Shown piece after piece: positions 12,285-25,024 of a DNA stretch of 64,000 bases; the first letter of the stretch is position 1, and each line of letters opens with the position of its first letter. The position numbers and the translations under genes were made by a program. Where the stretch lies: assembly GCF_964656455.1 (NCBI RefSeq), contig NC_135718.1, positions 131,485,966 through 131,549,965 on the forward strand, read 5' to 3'. This DNA is from Halichoerus grypus. Lineage: Eukaryota > Chordata > Mammalia > Carnivora > Phocidae. The notes beneath the pieces are model-generated. The model saw only the letters and a list, made by a program, of their open reading frames with translations. It did no database searches and was not told the origin of the DNA.

Positions 12285-12415
12285 AAAACTTGGCTCTGTC
12301 TTCTGTGAAACCAGGTCAATTGAGGGAATAACTGTATCTATCTTAGAAGGCTTTTGTAAGAATTCTACATGTTAATGTAAAGTTCTTGGCACATAGTAAG
12401 CACTCAATAAATTCA
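12285..12415 (+). repeat. MIR fragment
   Basis: The 3' half of MIR ends with TTCTTGGCACATAGTAAGCA then CTCAATAAA. It is followed at 12418-12560 by a second old repeat of the TTTATTGAATGC/CAATATGTGACACTGTGTTA type. Confidence 0.55.
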
Positions 12416-12576
12416 TTCATTCAACAAATGTTTATTGAATGCAGTGGTGGTTCAATATGTGACACTGTGTTAGATGCTGAGAACACTAAGGCCAATAAAA
12501 CAGATTAAGTCCTTGCTCTCAGGGAGCTTACTTCCAGGTGGGAAGAGGCCAGCAGCAACAAACATTATATATATGT

Positions 12577-12947
12577 TGCTATGGACTGAATTGTGTCTTC
12601 TTCCGCAATTCATATGTTGAAGCTCTAACCCCCAGTGCAATGGTATTTACAGGTGAAGCCTCTAGGAGGTAATTACGGTTAGATGAGGTCATGAGGTTAG
12701 GAGCCTCATGATAAGATTAGCACCATTATAAGTAAAAGAAGAGACACCAGAGTGCTCTTTCCATCATATGAGGACACAGCAAGAAGGTGGCCGTCTACAA
12801 ACCAGAAAGAGAGCTCTCACCAGGAGCCAAATCTGCTGGCACCTTGATCTTGGACTTGCAGCCTCCAGGGCCATAAGAAATAAATATCCATCATTTAACC
12901 ATCCAATCTATGTTATTTTGTTATAGCAGCCTGAGCGGACTCATACA
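12577..12947 (+). mobile_element. MLT1-type solo LTR (ancient ERVL-MaLR)
   Basis: Begins TTGCTATGGACTGAATTGTG and carries CATATGTTGAAGCTCTAACC, GTGAGGTCATGAGGTT-like sequence and a polyadenylation region AAGAAATAAATATCC, ending GCGGACTCATACA. It runs from TG to CA as an LTR should. No internal viral sequence or second LTR is present, so it is a solo remnant without coding capacity. Confidence 0.78.
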
Positions 12948-13639
12948 GATTTGTATATTAATATATATTTGATATAAGAACCTTGCATAGGTACATAACT
13001 GGTTTTACTGATAGAAAGAGCCATATACTGAACCACAGTGGGGAGCCTGCATTCCCATTTTAGCAATGATACCTGCTTTCCACAGTGTAGCCTTGGAGAA
13101 GCCACCTGATGGCTCTTACGTCAGATTCCTGCATCTATAACTTGATGAACTGGGTGATCCTTGAAATGTTTGGTTCTGTCCATGTCACAGCTGGAATACA
13201 ATTCACCTTTTAGGTCAATCACACACACAGATATGCCAATACTCAGGGTGACAGAGAGGGTGCCCTTAGAGTAGACAATGATTATTTCCATTGCAGTCTT
13301 CAAATGGAAGATTAATTAAATCCCTAACTTTGGATTGGACTTCCTAGTTAGCAATGTTTCCTTCCTGGAAAATAAATAGTGTGTGTCAGACAGAACAGCT
13401 CCTTTGGATCATTTTTTTCCCTCTTCCTTGGCTTATTGTGAGCTCTGACTGAGTAGTTCTCCTGGAGTCTCTTCCTTCCCAGATAACAGCGGAGAGAACA
13501 GAGCTCATGGTTTCCCTGAGGTTCTTTTGATAAATGACTACCATCTGATTGATCCATTCTCATTTCACTTGTTACTTGCACAGAGAAACTGTAAAAAGTG
13601 TAATGGCACAAGAGTATCATTTTAAAGTCATTCAGACAT

Positions 13640-13836
13640 GGGGCACCTGGGTGGCTCAGTTGGTTAAGAGTCTGCCTTCGGCTCAGGTCATGATCCCAGG
13701 GTCTGGGGATCGAGCCCCAGATTGGCCTCCCTGCTCAGTGAGGAGCCTGCTTCTCCCTCTCCCTCTGCCCCTCCCCTGCTTGTGCTCTCTCTCTCTTGCT
13801 CTGTCTCAAATAAATGAATAAAATCATTAAAAAAAT
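13640..13836 (+). mobile_element. Can-SINE with 14-bp target duplication
   Basis: Starts GGGGCACCTGGGTGGCTCAG and ends in CT-rich sequence, AAATAAATGAATAAAATC and an A-run. Flanks AGTCATTCAGACAT (13626-13639) and AGTTACTCAGACAT (13837-13850) match at 12 of 14 positions. Confidence 0.92.
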
Positions 13837-14884
13837 AGTTACTCAGACATTTTGTAAAATTTTATTTTTCTGCTTCTCTTGCTTCTGAACACTTTCTGTG
13901 GGGTGTCTTGGATGTAAAAGATTTATTCAGATTCTTTTGCTCTCGGAAGATCCAAATTCTCTGAGCAGGTGACAGCCTGTAGGAACCTATCCAAGGAAGC
14001 ATCTTATCATTTCCATCCTTTGACCCCTGGGAAGCTTCCGCCACCAAATACACTGAAGGAAACAAAAGTCTTCTCTTGTTGTCTCTGGTGCAGTGGAATT
14101 GAGGGACGACCACCAAGAATTCAGAGTATAAGGTATCTCCTGTTTTAAGTTCCCGTCATACAACATTGCCTTTATGAAAGACCTACAATAATACCTGTTT
14201 TGGCTAACTGAAAGAAATCCGAAGAGGATTTTTGCTTTTATAAAAAAAAGTGCCTCACAGAGGTAGTGTGGACCCCTGAGCAGCGAGGGGGGCCCTACAC
14301 TCCCCTCCCCCAAGCTCCTGCCCCAGGGATGACACTCAGCACCTCAGCGTCCAGCCGCCAGATCTCTGAACTGTGTCTGGGAGCATCTGTGCCTTATCTC
14401 CAGTTATTTTGTGCCTCTGTTAGCAAGATGTGTCCCAAGGTATCAGAAAAGCCTAAAACAGGTTATTTTTGGGGTCTGGAAATGCTCAAAAATTTTTTCC
14501 ATATAAATTAATGGCAATTGCTTCTTTGCTTTACCCCATTTCAGGTTACAAAAGGTTTTGTAGGGAAGCTCGGCTTTCAGCTAGCGGGGAAAGCCTGTTT
14601 TGTGTAAGGGAACCGCCAGGCAGCTTGTGACAGCAGAAATTTTTTTTTTTCTGGAGGTAAGACTAAAAGGGTCTTCATAAAACCAGCACATGCATTATTT
14701 TCACTTCTGAATAGTCCATTCGACCATAGACTCTTTCTGAAAAAGGAAATAGAGATGAGATTTTTTAAAATATAAAAATACGCTCAATCTCACTCTTAAG
14801 TGCAAACAAAAATTATAAGAGGATGTTTGGTGGCTTGGCAAAAAAAGAAAAAAAAAGTGAATAACCTCCCTCTGTTGGCATTTT

Positions 14885-15390
14885 CACATAAAGGTTGTGG
14901 GAGTATCGTTGTATGGAGGGCACTTTGACAATATCTACTACCGAATTTTATAGTGCACAAAGCCTTGGATTCTGTGATTCCACTTTTAGGAATTTATCCC
15001 ACAGATGTTCCAGATGTGCTCAAAGATGTAGGGATGAAGATATTTATTGCAGAATTATTTATGAGAGCAAAACAAACAATCAAGCCAATAAGCAAACACA
15101 GAAAAAAATCCCTTCATGAAGAAGATTGGTTAAATGAGAGCGTAAGCTAGAGCGCATTCATACAATGGGATATTATTAAAGAATGACCCTCCACCATGTA
15201 TTGCTGGGGGGAAAATGGTACAGAAACATTTGTTGGTAACTACATTTGTTTAATATACAGAAACTACTGGCACAGGTTACATCTGGGGAAGGAAATTAGA
15301 AACAGTTTTCCATTTACATCCTTATCTTTCATTGTATGCCTTTTTGTAAACATTTGGATTTTGTACCATTATCAAAGATAATTAAAATTT
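14885..15390 (+). mobile_element. L1/HAL1-type ORF2 remnant
   Basis: Phrases GATTCCACTTTTAGGAATTT, ATCCCACAGATGTTCCAGAT and TACAATGGGATATTATTAAA resemble the end of L1 ORF2. The frame is broken. Confidence 0.6.
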
Positions 15391-15420
15391 CAACAGCCAC
15401 AATAGTGACACATAAATTCC

Positions 15421-15890
15421 ATAGGAATAATATCTTACATTCATTGAATTTTGCTAGATGTCAGGTACTGACTTTCTAACACTTTGCATATGTTATTTGA
15501 TTTGATTCAACCACAACCTTGTAAGGTGGGTACTATTTTTTTCTTTTTTTAAGAGCGAGTGAGCAGGGAGGGGCAGAGGGAGAGGGAGAGAGAGAATACC
15601 AAGCAGGTTCCACACCCAGTGTGGAGTCTGATGCAGGTCTCAGTCTTGGGACCTTGAGATCATGACCTGAGCCAAAACCAAGAGTCGGATGTTTAACTGA
15701 CTGAGCCACCCAGACACCCCAAGTGGGTACTATTATTTGCATTTCACAGAGGGTGAAAATTGTGATACATAGAGACTGAATAACTTGCCTAAGGATTCAC
15801 ATCTAGTCAGTGGATGAGCTAAGATGTGAACACAAGCAGTCTGGTTCCAGAGACCAGACTCTTAGCCACTATACTATACTGCTCCTTTAT
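15421..15890 (+). repeat. MIR interrupted by a Can-SINE
   Basis: The left part reads CAACCACAACCTTGTAAGGT and the right part CATTTCACAGAGGGTGAAAA then CTTGCCTAAGGATTCACATC, together one MIR. The SINE sits at 15538-15720. Confidence 0.65.
15538..15720 (-). mobile_element. Can-SINE inside MIR
   Basis: An inverted SINE ending GACTGAGCCACCCAGACACC. Flanks AGGTGGGTACTATT (left, ending 15537) and AAGTGGGTACTATT (15721-15734) are the target duplication. Confidence 0.9.
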
Positions 15891-17976
15891 AATCTCAGAC
15901 CTCCATAATGAAATCTTGTAGTGTAGCCAGTATGAAACTTAGATAACAAACTCAGATGTGCAAGAAATAGCTCACTTCTTTATTTTCTTTGAATCAACTT
16001 GCATCTGATTCTCAGTCTCCATCCAGCTTTATTGGCAGAAAATATAATCTCAGTCATTTCTAGGGCCACCCCTCCAAGGGTTGTGCAAGGTCTTGGGGTC
16101 TTACCGGGCAGCAAAGCCTGGCAGAGACCTTGCCAGTTGTCAGCCCTCAGTGATGACCACAAAGATGTCCAACCCAGTTCAACACTCTCCAGCCACAGAA
16201 TGGAGTCCTGCCCACTCTCACACCCAAGCTGCAAACATCTTTATATTCTCAGGAAATTTGCTCCTTTCCTTTCCGCACAGCCTTCAAAGGCATGAAGAAT
16301 ACTCTCTTCAATGAGCTCAGGTTTTATCTAAAGACAGCAAGATCATTCTGCAAAACATCTGTATGGTGAGAAATTACTTAGGGCCTCTCTAACTTGCTTA
16401 GATAAAAGGGGAAGAGAAAAATAGAGGAAGAAGACCAAGAAATTCATATCTCAATAAATTATTCTGCCACTGAGTCATAGTCATGAAAAACAATACTTTG
16501 GGATTTGGAATTCATCTCCCTCATCATTTCCATCTTCAAGTGTTTGAACTTGTGTCATTCTGGAATGATGACTGTAATAGATAAATAAAACTATATCTTC
16601 CATTGGTACAAATTAGGACTGCGACGTGGGGCAGTTAATACTCGTAGTCTGAATGCAAAGGCACATAGAGTATACTTTGCAGAAGGGACAAAAACCTCAA
16701 GGGGAAATGAGGATATTTCCCCTTTACACCTTGAACATCCTCAAATAAAAATCAGGCAAGTTCCCAGCCTCTGCTCAGCTAACCAGCCCATAAGTGCAGA
16801 AAAGAAGACAAGATTGGAATCCAAAGCAGGAAGTGTTAGAATCCATGGGCCTGGAATCAAAGAGACCATGTTTAAATAGAAACCAGGTTGATAGCAGAAT
16901 TTTAGCATGGTTAGAGCAGGCAGGAAAAAGAAGACGTATGATCTAAGCATAGGATCTTTTGACTGCAGGAGCCTGGGTGAGAGGTCTGCCCCAAATTCCA
17001 TCTGCCACCAATGAAAGCAGAAAGGAAATGTGTAGAGAGAGCCAAGCCATGGGGAAAGACTCCAAGATGGGTGTGCCTCCTGTGTGTTTAGTAATCATGT
17101 CCAACTCAGCAAATCTGAATTTCTTTATTTTTTGGGCTACTATCCATTTTAATGAGCAGGGAACATTTGATCTTAAGCTGTTTCCGCAACCCAATTTTCC
17201 CCTAGCCTTTGTAGAGGAAAATGGCTGCAGTGCTGGTCATGTTGCTTGTGAGGGCTCTTGGTCAGCTAATTCTTGGTGCTTTGCTCCACCTAGTGGATTT
17301 CCAGGCTAGAGACGATCTGAAAAGGGACCACTGATGTGAAGGATATACTTTGGTTGATAAATCTGGCCTTCTGTCAGTTTCTTTATGGACAATACCTTGT
17401 TCCACCCCAATCTGTCCTTGTTCATGTTGAGTGAGCTCTTTTATTTATTTCCATTTAAGCTGTGAGTCAGCAGAATCTAATGCATTCCTTTTCTCTCTCT
17501 TCTATATAAGTCATATAGCATTATATGATCAGAAGGCTCAAGTCAGCATAGAAAAGCATATTCTACTCATAATTATATCTCCCAATGGCCAAACTCAATT
17601 AAACCTCCACAGGGTCATTTAATTAAATAATGGCCTACCTACTTGTTAATCCCCATGGGGCTCCTTTGAACAATAATTGGTTAAATAGTCATAAGATTTT
17701 TTTTGAGAAGTTTCACATTCAATTATAAAAACAGATGAAAGAATATTGTAAAGCATGGGAAAGCAAAAGATTTCAGATACAAAGGGATTCAGAGCTGATT
17801 CTTATGCAAAATCCATATGTGGAGACAAAGATAAGTACACTCTGTAGGCTTGAATCAGTAGCATATATAAAAAAATTCAACAATCTATACTTATTTGCTA
17901 GCCTACTCTGCCTACACCAGCCTTGAAATCAATCAAATCATTGTTCTTTATTTCTCACATATAGTTGATATTTAAT
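15891..17976. other. Intergenic stretch, nothing recognised
   Basis: No clear repeat, exon or RNA gene. Short open frames up to 116 codons show no recognisable domain. Confidence 0.45.
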
Positions 17977-18388
17977 TGCTGTTATGGGTTGTATTGTGTC
18001 CCCCCAAATATTCATGTGTTGGAGTCCTAACCTCCAGTACCTGAATGTGACCTCATTTAGAGATAAGGTCTTTAGAGAGGTAATCAAGTAAAAATGAGGC
18101 CATGAGAGTGGGCCCAATTCCAGTATGACTGGTGTCCTTATGGAAAGGGGAAATTTGGAGACAGACATGTATAAAGAAAGAACACCATGTGAAGACGAAG
18201 ATGGCCCTCTACAAGCCAAGGAGAGAGGACTAGAACGGATCCTTCCCTCCTGGCCCTCTGATGGAACCAACCCTCTCAATCTCTTGCTTTTGGACTTCTA
18301 GTCTCCAGAACCATGAGACAATAAATTTCTATCGTTTAAGCTACACAGTTTGTGGTACCTTGTTATGGCAGCCCAAGCAAACTAGTAG
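17977..18388 (+). mobile_element. Second MLT1-type solo LTR
   Basis: GTTATGGGTTGTATTGTGTC, CATGTGTTGGAGTCCTAACC, CAGTATGACTGGTGTCCTTA, GAGACAATAAATTTCTATCG and TTGTTATGGCAGCCCAAGCA follow the MLT1 LTR layout, from U3 to the end. It is non-coding and has no partner LTR. Confidence 0.72.
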
Positions 18389-19935
18389 AATTGCCTCTGA
18401 TAAATGATTAAGGAGCTCTCTGCACAAAACAAACCGAATCCATAGAATTCTAGAACTGGAAGGGATCTCTGAAAACATATTGCTTGACCCTCTTGTTCTG
18501 AAATGAAATGCCTGAGGTCACACAGCAAGTTGGTGACTTAGTCACCCTTTTAGCTCAACCTTTAGCTCATCGTGCTCTGGCATGGCCTGCTGGCCATTTC
18601 AAAGATGGTGGCAAAATCAGCCTATGATGGTGATTGGATCCAAAACTTTGTTGGAAAGAATTTCCTGGGGGACACTATGCAAGCATCAGCCCTTCCTAAG
18701 TATTGGCTAATGGAAGCATGTGCTAAGTAGATGAATTAATTGCTGGATGGGTGCCAACCAGAAGATTGATACCCAGTGGAACACTGAGACAGGTAACTTG
18801 ACCTTTGGTTGGGCTGATAGGATCCATCATCCCTTTAGGCAGGCACTTGGTGGTGAAAGTCTGGCTGGAAGGCTACCCCCACCACAATGAGGATGATTCA
18901 CCAGAGTGACTTAATCATCTAGGGGTCAGAAGCTCAGGTTCATGTGAGCAGGGTGGGGACTGGGGGCATCGAGCCTGAGTAAAGCTTCACAGTGGGTGTG
19001 GAGACTTGTTACAATAGTAAGCAGGCTGTTGATTAAAGCACATGACACAAGTAATGCTAGAGATCCCAGAACAGCTATCACCTAGGATTACGGAGATCTG
19101 ATCTAATGTCAGACAGAAAGCCCAGTTTCGACTCTGCAGCAGAAGCCTTTGAAAAGTGTCCAGGAGTAATTGGCATTTAATCAATGTAATCATTATCACA
19201 GCACATGGCTCTTACAGCTTCAGGCCCCCTTGTAACCACTGAACTGCAAAAGGGAGAATATGTCCATGCAATTTTTACCAGCTACAGCATTTGATTCACA
19301 GTCCCAGACGAGGTCCAAGTGGAAATATATTCATATCTTTGCATTTGAGAAACACAGGTTCACTGTCAGTAAGAATTCAGTCTTATATCAATGACGCTAT
19401 AAACAGGGATGGTTATTTCTTCTGTAGAGAGGCCTAATCAGCATTAATTTTGATAGACAGGAGAGGAAAATCTACAGCAGGCTGCTAAGCATTTGCTTTT
19501 CATACAATCTTCTCTAAACCTGCCATGAAACACGGGGAAGAATAGGACTGTTAGTCCCTCCCTGCGATATGGGAGGAGTATATACTACTTATAATTGTAG
19601 ACAAAGAAATACTGACTCTGCTCTCATAAAGTGCTCTTTGCTTTGTTAAGTTTACTATTGGGCATCAAACTGGATATTTAAAGGAGAATCTGCCCCTTTT
19701 GGAGGGTAGACACTATGTTTAGGCCTTACCCTCTCTCCTTTCCCAGGCAGGAGTTTATGATTTGCTTTCCCCCACCCTATAAAAGGCGGTTAGAAAAAAG
19801 AGAAGGTCCAACTTCCCCCGTGAGCATCTAACAAGTCTATGCATGACTGATGAGAGGAAGTGGGGAGAAAGAAAAGAAGTATACTTGAACTTAAGGACCC
19901 ATAAGAGGTTTCCTAAGATGATTGTAATCTATTTC
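18389..19935. other. Intergenic stretch, mostly unassigned
   Basis: About 18440-18545 has a MIR-like phrase (ATTCTAGAACTGGAAGGGAT then GAGGTCACACAGCAAGTTGG). The rest shows nothing I can name. Confidence 0.4.
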
Positions 19936-19939
19936 CGTG

Positions 19940-20095
19940 TTTTTCAAAGAGTACTTCCGAATTACCCATTTCAGAATGACCTAAAGAGTTTGTAAATGAT
20001 GCAGACTGCCCGGCCTCCTATGTGCTCAAATCAGAACCGAAGGGAGTAGGACCCTGGAATCCACACTGCTAACCAGTGTCTCCAGGGACCCCTGT
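19940..20095. repeat. MER20-like fragment
   Basis: Contains GTAGGACCCTGGAATCCACA and ACTGCTAACCAGTGTCTCCA, resembling one end of a non-autonomous hAT element. Weak. Confidence 0.3.
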
Positions 20096-20559
20096 ATATA
20101 CTGAAATGGATTCTACTCCTCTTCCCTGTCTCAACGTGCTGTGTTCCAAGGCTCAACCCTTCTCTATCTACACTCATTCCCTTGATTACATCAAGTCTCA
20201 TGCCTTTAAATGTTTTTATATGCAAATGGCTCTCAAATTTATCTGCAGCCCACAGCTCTTCCCCCAAGCTCCAGAATTCTATATTTCACTGCCAGATTGA
20301 TGTCTAATAGGCTCATTCAAAAACAAACACTTTAATTTTCTCTCTGAACTTGTTCCTCATCTCAGTAAATAGCACCGCATCTCATGCCAAAACCTCGGAG
20401 TTGTTCTTGACTCCATGCCTGATATCTTCCTCACTTTCTCTTCTACTCACTTCCAATCCATCAGAGTCCTGTGAGCTCTGTCAGATTGTGCCCCAGGTCT
20501 TCCTCTGCCCCCTGGGCGACTTGGTCTCTCTGCTTGCTTTCTAGATCAGTCAGAGTTCA

Positions 20560-21010
20560 ATGGCAATAACAGAAGCTTCTATTTGAAGCAGAAAGGGATT
20601 TAATACAGTTGTAGTAGGTTGATGCTACAACGGTCCTTTGCATCCACATGCCTTTTCGCAGTGTGACTTTGCCACAACTCCCCCAAAGAAATGAAGTCTG
20701 ATTTTCCCTTCCCTTGAATCTGGGCCAGCCCTCTGGTTGACCAACAGAATGATGTAACAGTGATGCTGTGTGACCCCCAGACCTAGCCATAAAGAGGCTC
20801 TTGCAGCTTCCATTTTTACCCTCTTGGAAGGCAGCCTTCACATAAAGCAGCTCAGCTAGATGATGAATGATGAGAGACCACGTGGAGAGACAGGGCTCAG
20901 ACTTTTAGGCATCTGTGCCAAGATCCCAGACGTGTGAGGGAGGCCATCTAGGACCTTCCAGCCTGCCATAGCTGATAGTCAAATGCAACCACATATGTGA
21001 GCCCCGAGGA
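20560..21010. repeat. Probable old interspersed repeat (LTR-like), unassigned
   Basis: Phrases CTTGAATCTGGGCCAGCCCT, GGTTGACCAACAGAATGATG and ACCACGTGGAGAGACAGGGC recur in mammalian genomes as part of an old repeat, but I cannot name the family with confidence. Confidence 0.35.
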
Positions 21011-21723
21011 GATTAGCAACGGATAACTGAAATGTCAGCAAAGTTAGGGCTTGCAAAACCTCTGGAGCACTATAAGGGCAGGCTCTAAGCTAGGCCTCCC
21101 AGAATAACTCCCAGAATGATACTGCAGAACCGGCCTGCCAGAGAAGCTGCTACTTCTGCCATAATCTAGAAGCTAAGGGTCAGGAAGCCACCCACCGCTT
21201 CCTAGCGCCAGAAAAACAATATCTCAGCTATGATCCGGCCATCAGGAAATCACCACAAGATCCGCCGGCTGCAGGGCCGCGCCACGGTCGTGCCACGTTA
21301 GCAGACCGGAGAGTTAAGGTCCTGCCACCACCCTTCCCTTATTTAAGCTAATTCTGAATTCAAGACTTGCGTGAGTGCATCTGACTGGCAAAAGGTAAAT
21401 CATGCCTGAACTTTGGGCTGTAAGAGGATCTGGAAAATGTACTTTATAGCTTTTTAGCCTGTGCACTGCTGAAAAGCACAGAAGGAAGGATTAAAAAAAA
21501 ATATTTTGTTCACTGTTACAGCACCTCGTGTAACACCTCACCTAAGAGATGCTCATTAAATATTTGTTAAACGATTGCACTCAAGTCTGATAGAAGAAAG
21601 GCATAACTTGTCTCTAGTTAGCCCAGAGAATGATAATCTGTAGGTCTAAAACCCTGACTCTGTCATTCCCCTTTATGACTATATCCTGGAATATCGAGAG
21701 AGATGTAGAATTCAAGACTTTTC

Positions 21724-21921
21724 GGGTCGCCTGGATGGCTCAGTTGGTTAAGTGTCTGACTCTCGATTCTGGCTCAGGTCATGATCTTAGGGTTGTGAGA
21801 TCAAGCCCCACTTGAAGATTCTCTCCCTCTGCCCCCTCCCCTAACTTGCACATGCGCGCGCATGCTCTGTCTCTCTCTCTCTCTCTAAAATAAATAAATG
21901 AAAATAAAGATAAAATAAAAA
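21724..21921 (+). mobile_element. Can-SINE
   Basis: Starts GGGTCGCCTGGATGGCTCAG and ends with (CT)n and AAAATAAATAAATG A-rich tail. The duplication TAGAATTCAAGA is at 21706-21717 and 21922-21933, with a few extra bases before the left end. A GCATGCGCGCGC-like alternating stretch near 21852 is a small local oddity. Confidence 0.88.
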
Positions 21922-22844
21922 TAGAATTCAAGATGTTTTTCAGTCTAATACTTGCCCACTTTACCGTTTCTGTAGAACCATCTTGAATCAGACACACTGA
22001 GGCCCCCCTTTTTTTCGTAATAAATTTTCATTAAAAAAGATGAATTTGGAAGGATGGGAAGTTCTTGAAGGGCAAGCTCTTCCATCTTTCCTGCTTCCCA
22101 TGGCTTTGGCCATCTCTCTTTGAGGGCTGTTCTTCAGGATACTGACAGCTTGATTTCTCTGGGTAACATCATGCAAAGGAAATTAGCTCAGTGTGTCTTC
22201 TACTGAATTCCATCTGTAGCTCAATGTTTTAAGGTATTTGTGAACAAGGCTACAGAGCGATTTCGATAAGACAAGGCAGTGTTCCAGTCTCTGAGAATAT
22301 TTCTTCCGAAAAACCATTTTTTTAAAATACCACTGAGCAGCCTGAAAATCCACCCACGCATGAGCAATCTCCTGCAATATACAGCAAAGCTTTCAGGTGT
22401 CATAGCCATAATAGCAGGTGGTTCCTTTGGGTAGAAAAATTATGGCAAAGATGCAGAGACAGAAAGCAAACTGTTTTGATATTCTGGGTACAGCTTTCCC
22501 CAAGTGAATCATTCCCATATGCCTTCTTTTACCATGGGCCCTTTTCCAGAGGAAGTGGGTTGTGTGAATAGAGGTGTAGAGGTGGATTGTGGTGGGCAAA
22601 CTTCTATGGTGCTCATATTTGGCAGATCCAATTAATCTTTTGATATTTGTCATCCCACTCTTATACAAGTTAAGGCAATACTCGAATATGGATTTAATAC
22701 CTGTTTTTGCTGTCCTCAAAATCAAGAGATTCAGTAGTGCTCATCAGAGGCGAGGCTGTTTCTGAAATTCCATATAAATAGATTTTAAATACAAGCTTAT
22801 AAGGAAGACTAAAACTGGAGCCATTTGCAAAGAGTGGTCTTTAA

Positions 22845-22960
22845 TTCACTTTTTTATTATGAAATATTTGAGACATAGAAAAAGTTTAAAGAACAGGTAT
22901 ATACTCTTTAGTGAACACTTGTTGCTTCTAAGATAAAAATCGGAATTAGTGAAAAAGACT
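22845..22960 (-). repeat. Possible inverted L1 3' fragment
   Basis: TTATTATGAAATATTTGAGA and GAACAGGTATATACTCTTTA resemble an inverted L1M 3' UTR. Confidence 0.3.
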
Positions 22961-23267
22961 TCATTTCCAGATAGAAGGGCAGCAAAGCTGGAAATTGAGT
23001 TTTGCCTAAGTTTTGTTTTTCTCTCTCCAGAGTGTATAAGACTGGCATTCTTATCATGTACAGGCACACCAAGTCTCCCTTACTGAGCAGGGAGATGCAG
23101 TTGCTACCATCTTAATTAAAAGAAAAAAGAACCAACTAAGGTCTAATAGGGAAAGATGTATACAGGAAGCTTGCTAATGGAAAACTTGACTTTTTTGGAT
23201 GGAAGACAACTACACTGAAGACCAGAAAGGAAACATTAAGCTCATTAATTCTTGGCTCTTCAAGTCT

Positions 23268-23440
23268 TAGAGTGGTGTCCGTAACTAGCTGTGTGACATT
23301 GGGCCAGTTCCTTAGCCTCTCTGTACCTCAGTTTCCTGAACCATGTGGTGAGTAGAGTAATAGGTTATACTTCTCAGGGTTGTTACATGTCAAGCCCTTA
23401 GAACAGTTCCTGGCATGTAGTAAACCCTCAATAAATGTTG
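23268..23440 (+). repeat. MIR
   Basis: AGCTGTGTGACATTGGGCCA, CTCTGTACCTCAGTTTCCTG and GTTCCTGGCATGTAGTAAAC is a well-preserved MIR. Confidence 0.8.
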
Positions 23441-23735
23441 CCTCACTATCTTCGTCCTCCTCAAAGGAACGTTATCATCGCAGGAGAGCAGAAGCTTTGT
23501 CTTACTTAGTTCTGTGTCCTCAGCTTCTGTTTTTCCCACAGTAGGCACTCAATAAATATTAGGTGGATGGATTAATTAATGACAATAGCTAGACTTTGAG
23601 GCTGAAAATCAAAAAGAATTTGTCTTAAGTTTTATAGCTAGTGAGGGGAAAAATGGACGTTGGGTTTAGAATAAGCTAGGGAAGGAGGGAAGAACCCTAA
23701 ACTAAGATTAAAAGACCCACATTCAAGTTTAAATT

Positions 23736-23947
23736 TTAAAAATTTTATTTTTATTTAAATTTTTGAAAAAGATTTTTTACTTATTTGAGGTGGGGAGGGC
23801 ACAAGTAGGGGGGAGGGACAGAAGGAGAGGGAGAAGCAGACTCCACACTGAGCAGGGAGCCCCATGTTGGGCTCGATCCCAGGACCCTGGGATCATGACC
23901 TGATCTAAAAGGCAGAGGCTTAACCGGCTGAGCCACCCAGGTGCCCC
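23736..23947 (-). mobile_element. Can-SINE, inverted
   Basis: Runs from a T-rich tail through GGGCTCGATCCCAGGACCCT to GAGCCACCCAGGTGCCCC. Flanks TCAAGTTTAAATT (23723-23735) and TCAGGTTTAAATT (23948-23960) form the duplication. Confidence 0.92.
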
Positions 23948-25024
23948 TCAGGTTTAAATTCTTTTAGCTCTCTGGGTGTTGAGACTAAGATTTTCTTTCT
24001 TAATTTGTAAAATGGGAATAATTCCCAAAATTATTCTGAGGATTACATTAAGGTGTATGTGAAAGCTTGCAATAAATTATAAAGGGATATACAAACACAT
24101 GATATTATTAATTTTTATCTAAGTGAGTTTACCCATTGGATGACAATAAAATGATTCTATGAGAGTCTTGGAAGAAAGAATCTTTAGCTAAGATGTAAGT
24201 ACTAAAAATATTCAACCCCAGAGGTACCACAGACATAGACTAATTTTTTCCATCTGTGCAGTTTAGGGTAGATTTGGCATACGCTCAATACCAGGCAAGA
24301 AAGAAACTATGGTTTAGGCTGCTTTGAAAGTAAAAAAAAAGCAGAAAAGGAAACTATTTCCTTTTATAAGCATGAATGTTAAAATAGGGAAAGCCTTCAT
24401 CGAATAATTTACCACTGAAGCAGGAATATTTGAGCCATATTCTCTCCCATTTTCCCCACTCCCCACTCTCCCCACTTATGTTCTAATTAGTTAGTTCTTT
24501 CATACATCATGATTTATAGATTATGGTCACTTCCTCCTCACAAAAGAAAAACAATATAGATTATTCTTTATCAGCCATGTGTGACTCAGAGGTCAAAAGA
24601 GCAATTTTTTGTAGGATACTCTCCCTAGATTAGTAATATTTAAAGACCTGTTTTTCAGAGCCAGGGATTATTTAAAATATTATGGCTTTAAGATTAGGCC
24701 CCACCCAAGATGTCTCAACAGAGCCTGAGTTTGAGGTTGAGAAACTGACATGAGGAAAAAGATAAAGGAGCAAAAAAAAAGCCGTAGTGGGTCAGCTGAT
24801 GACTCACTGTCCCTTCCTTGAACTTCAGGAATGACAGGATGAAGAGGGAAAAGAGGCGGTGTCCCACTGTAGACCAGATGTTCTGTGAAAGTCAAGAACT
24901 TCAGGGAACTTAATAATCTGCGTATGTTCTTAGGGTAAAGCAATAAATATAATTTCCATGGTTTAGTTGTTAATTGCATCCAAGAAAGGACACCAGGAGA
25001 ACTAAGCTTGATTGCATTTCACCC

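Noticed and set aside
12577..18388. Possible provirus between the two MLT1-type LTRs
   Set aside because: The two LTRs are diverged differently, about 5 kb apart, and the DNA between contains other repeats and no internal retroviral sequence; they are independent solo LTRs.
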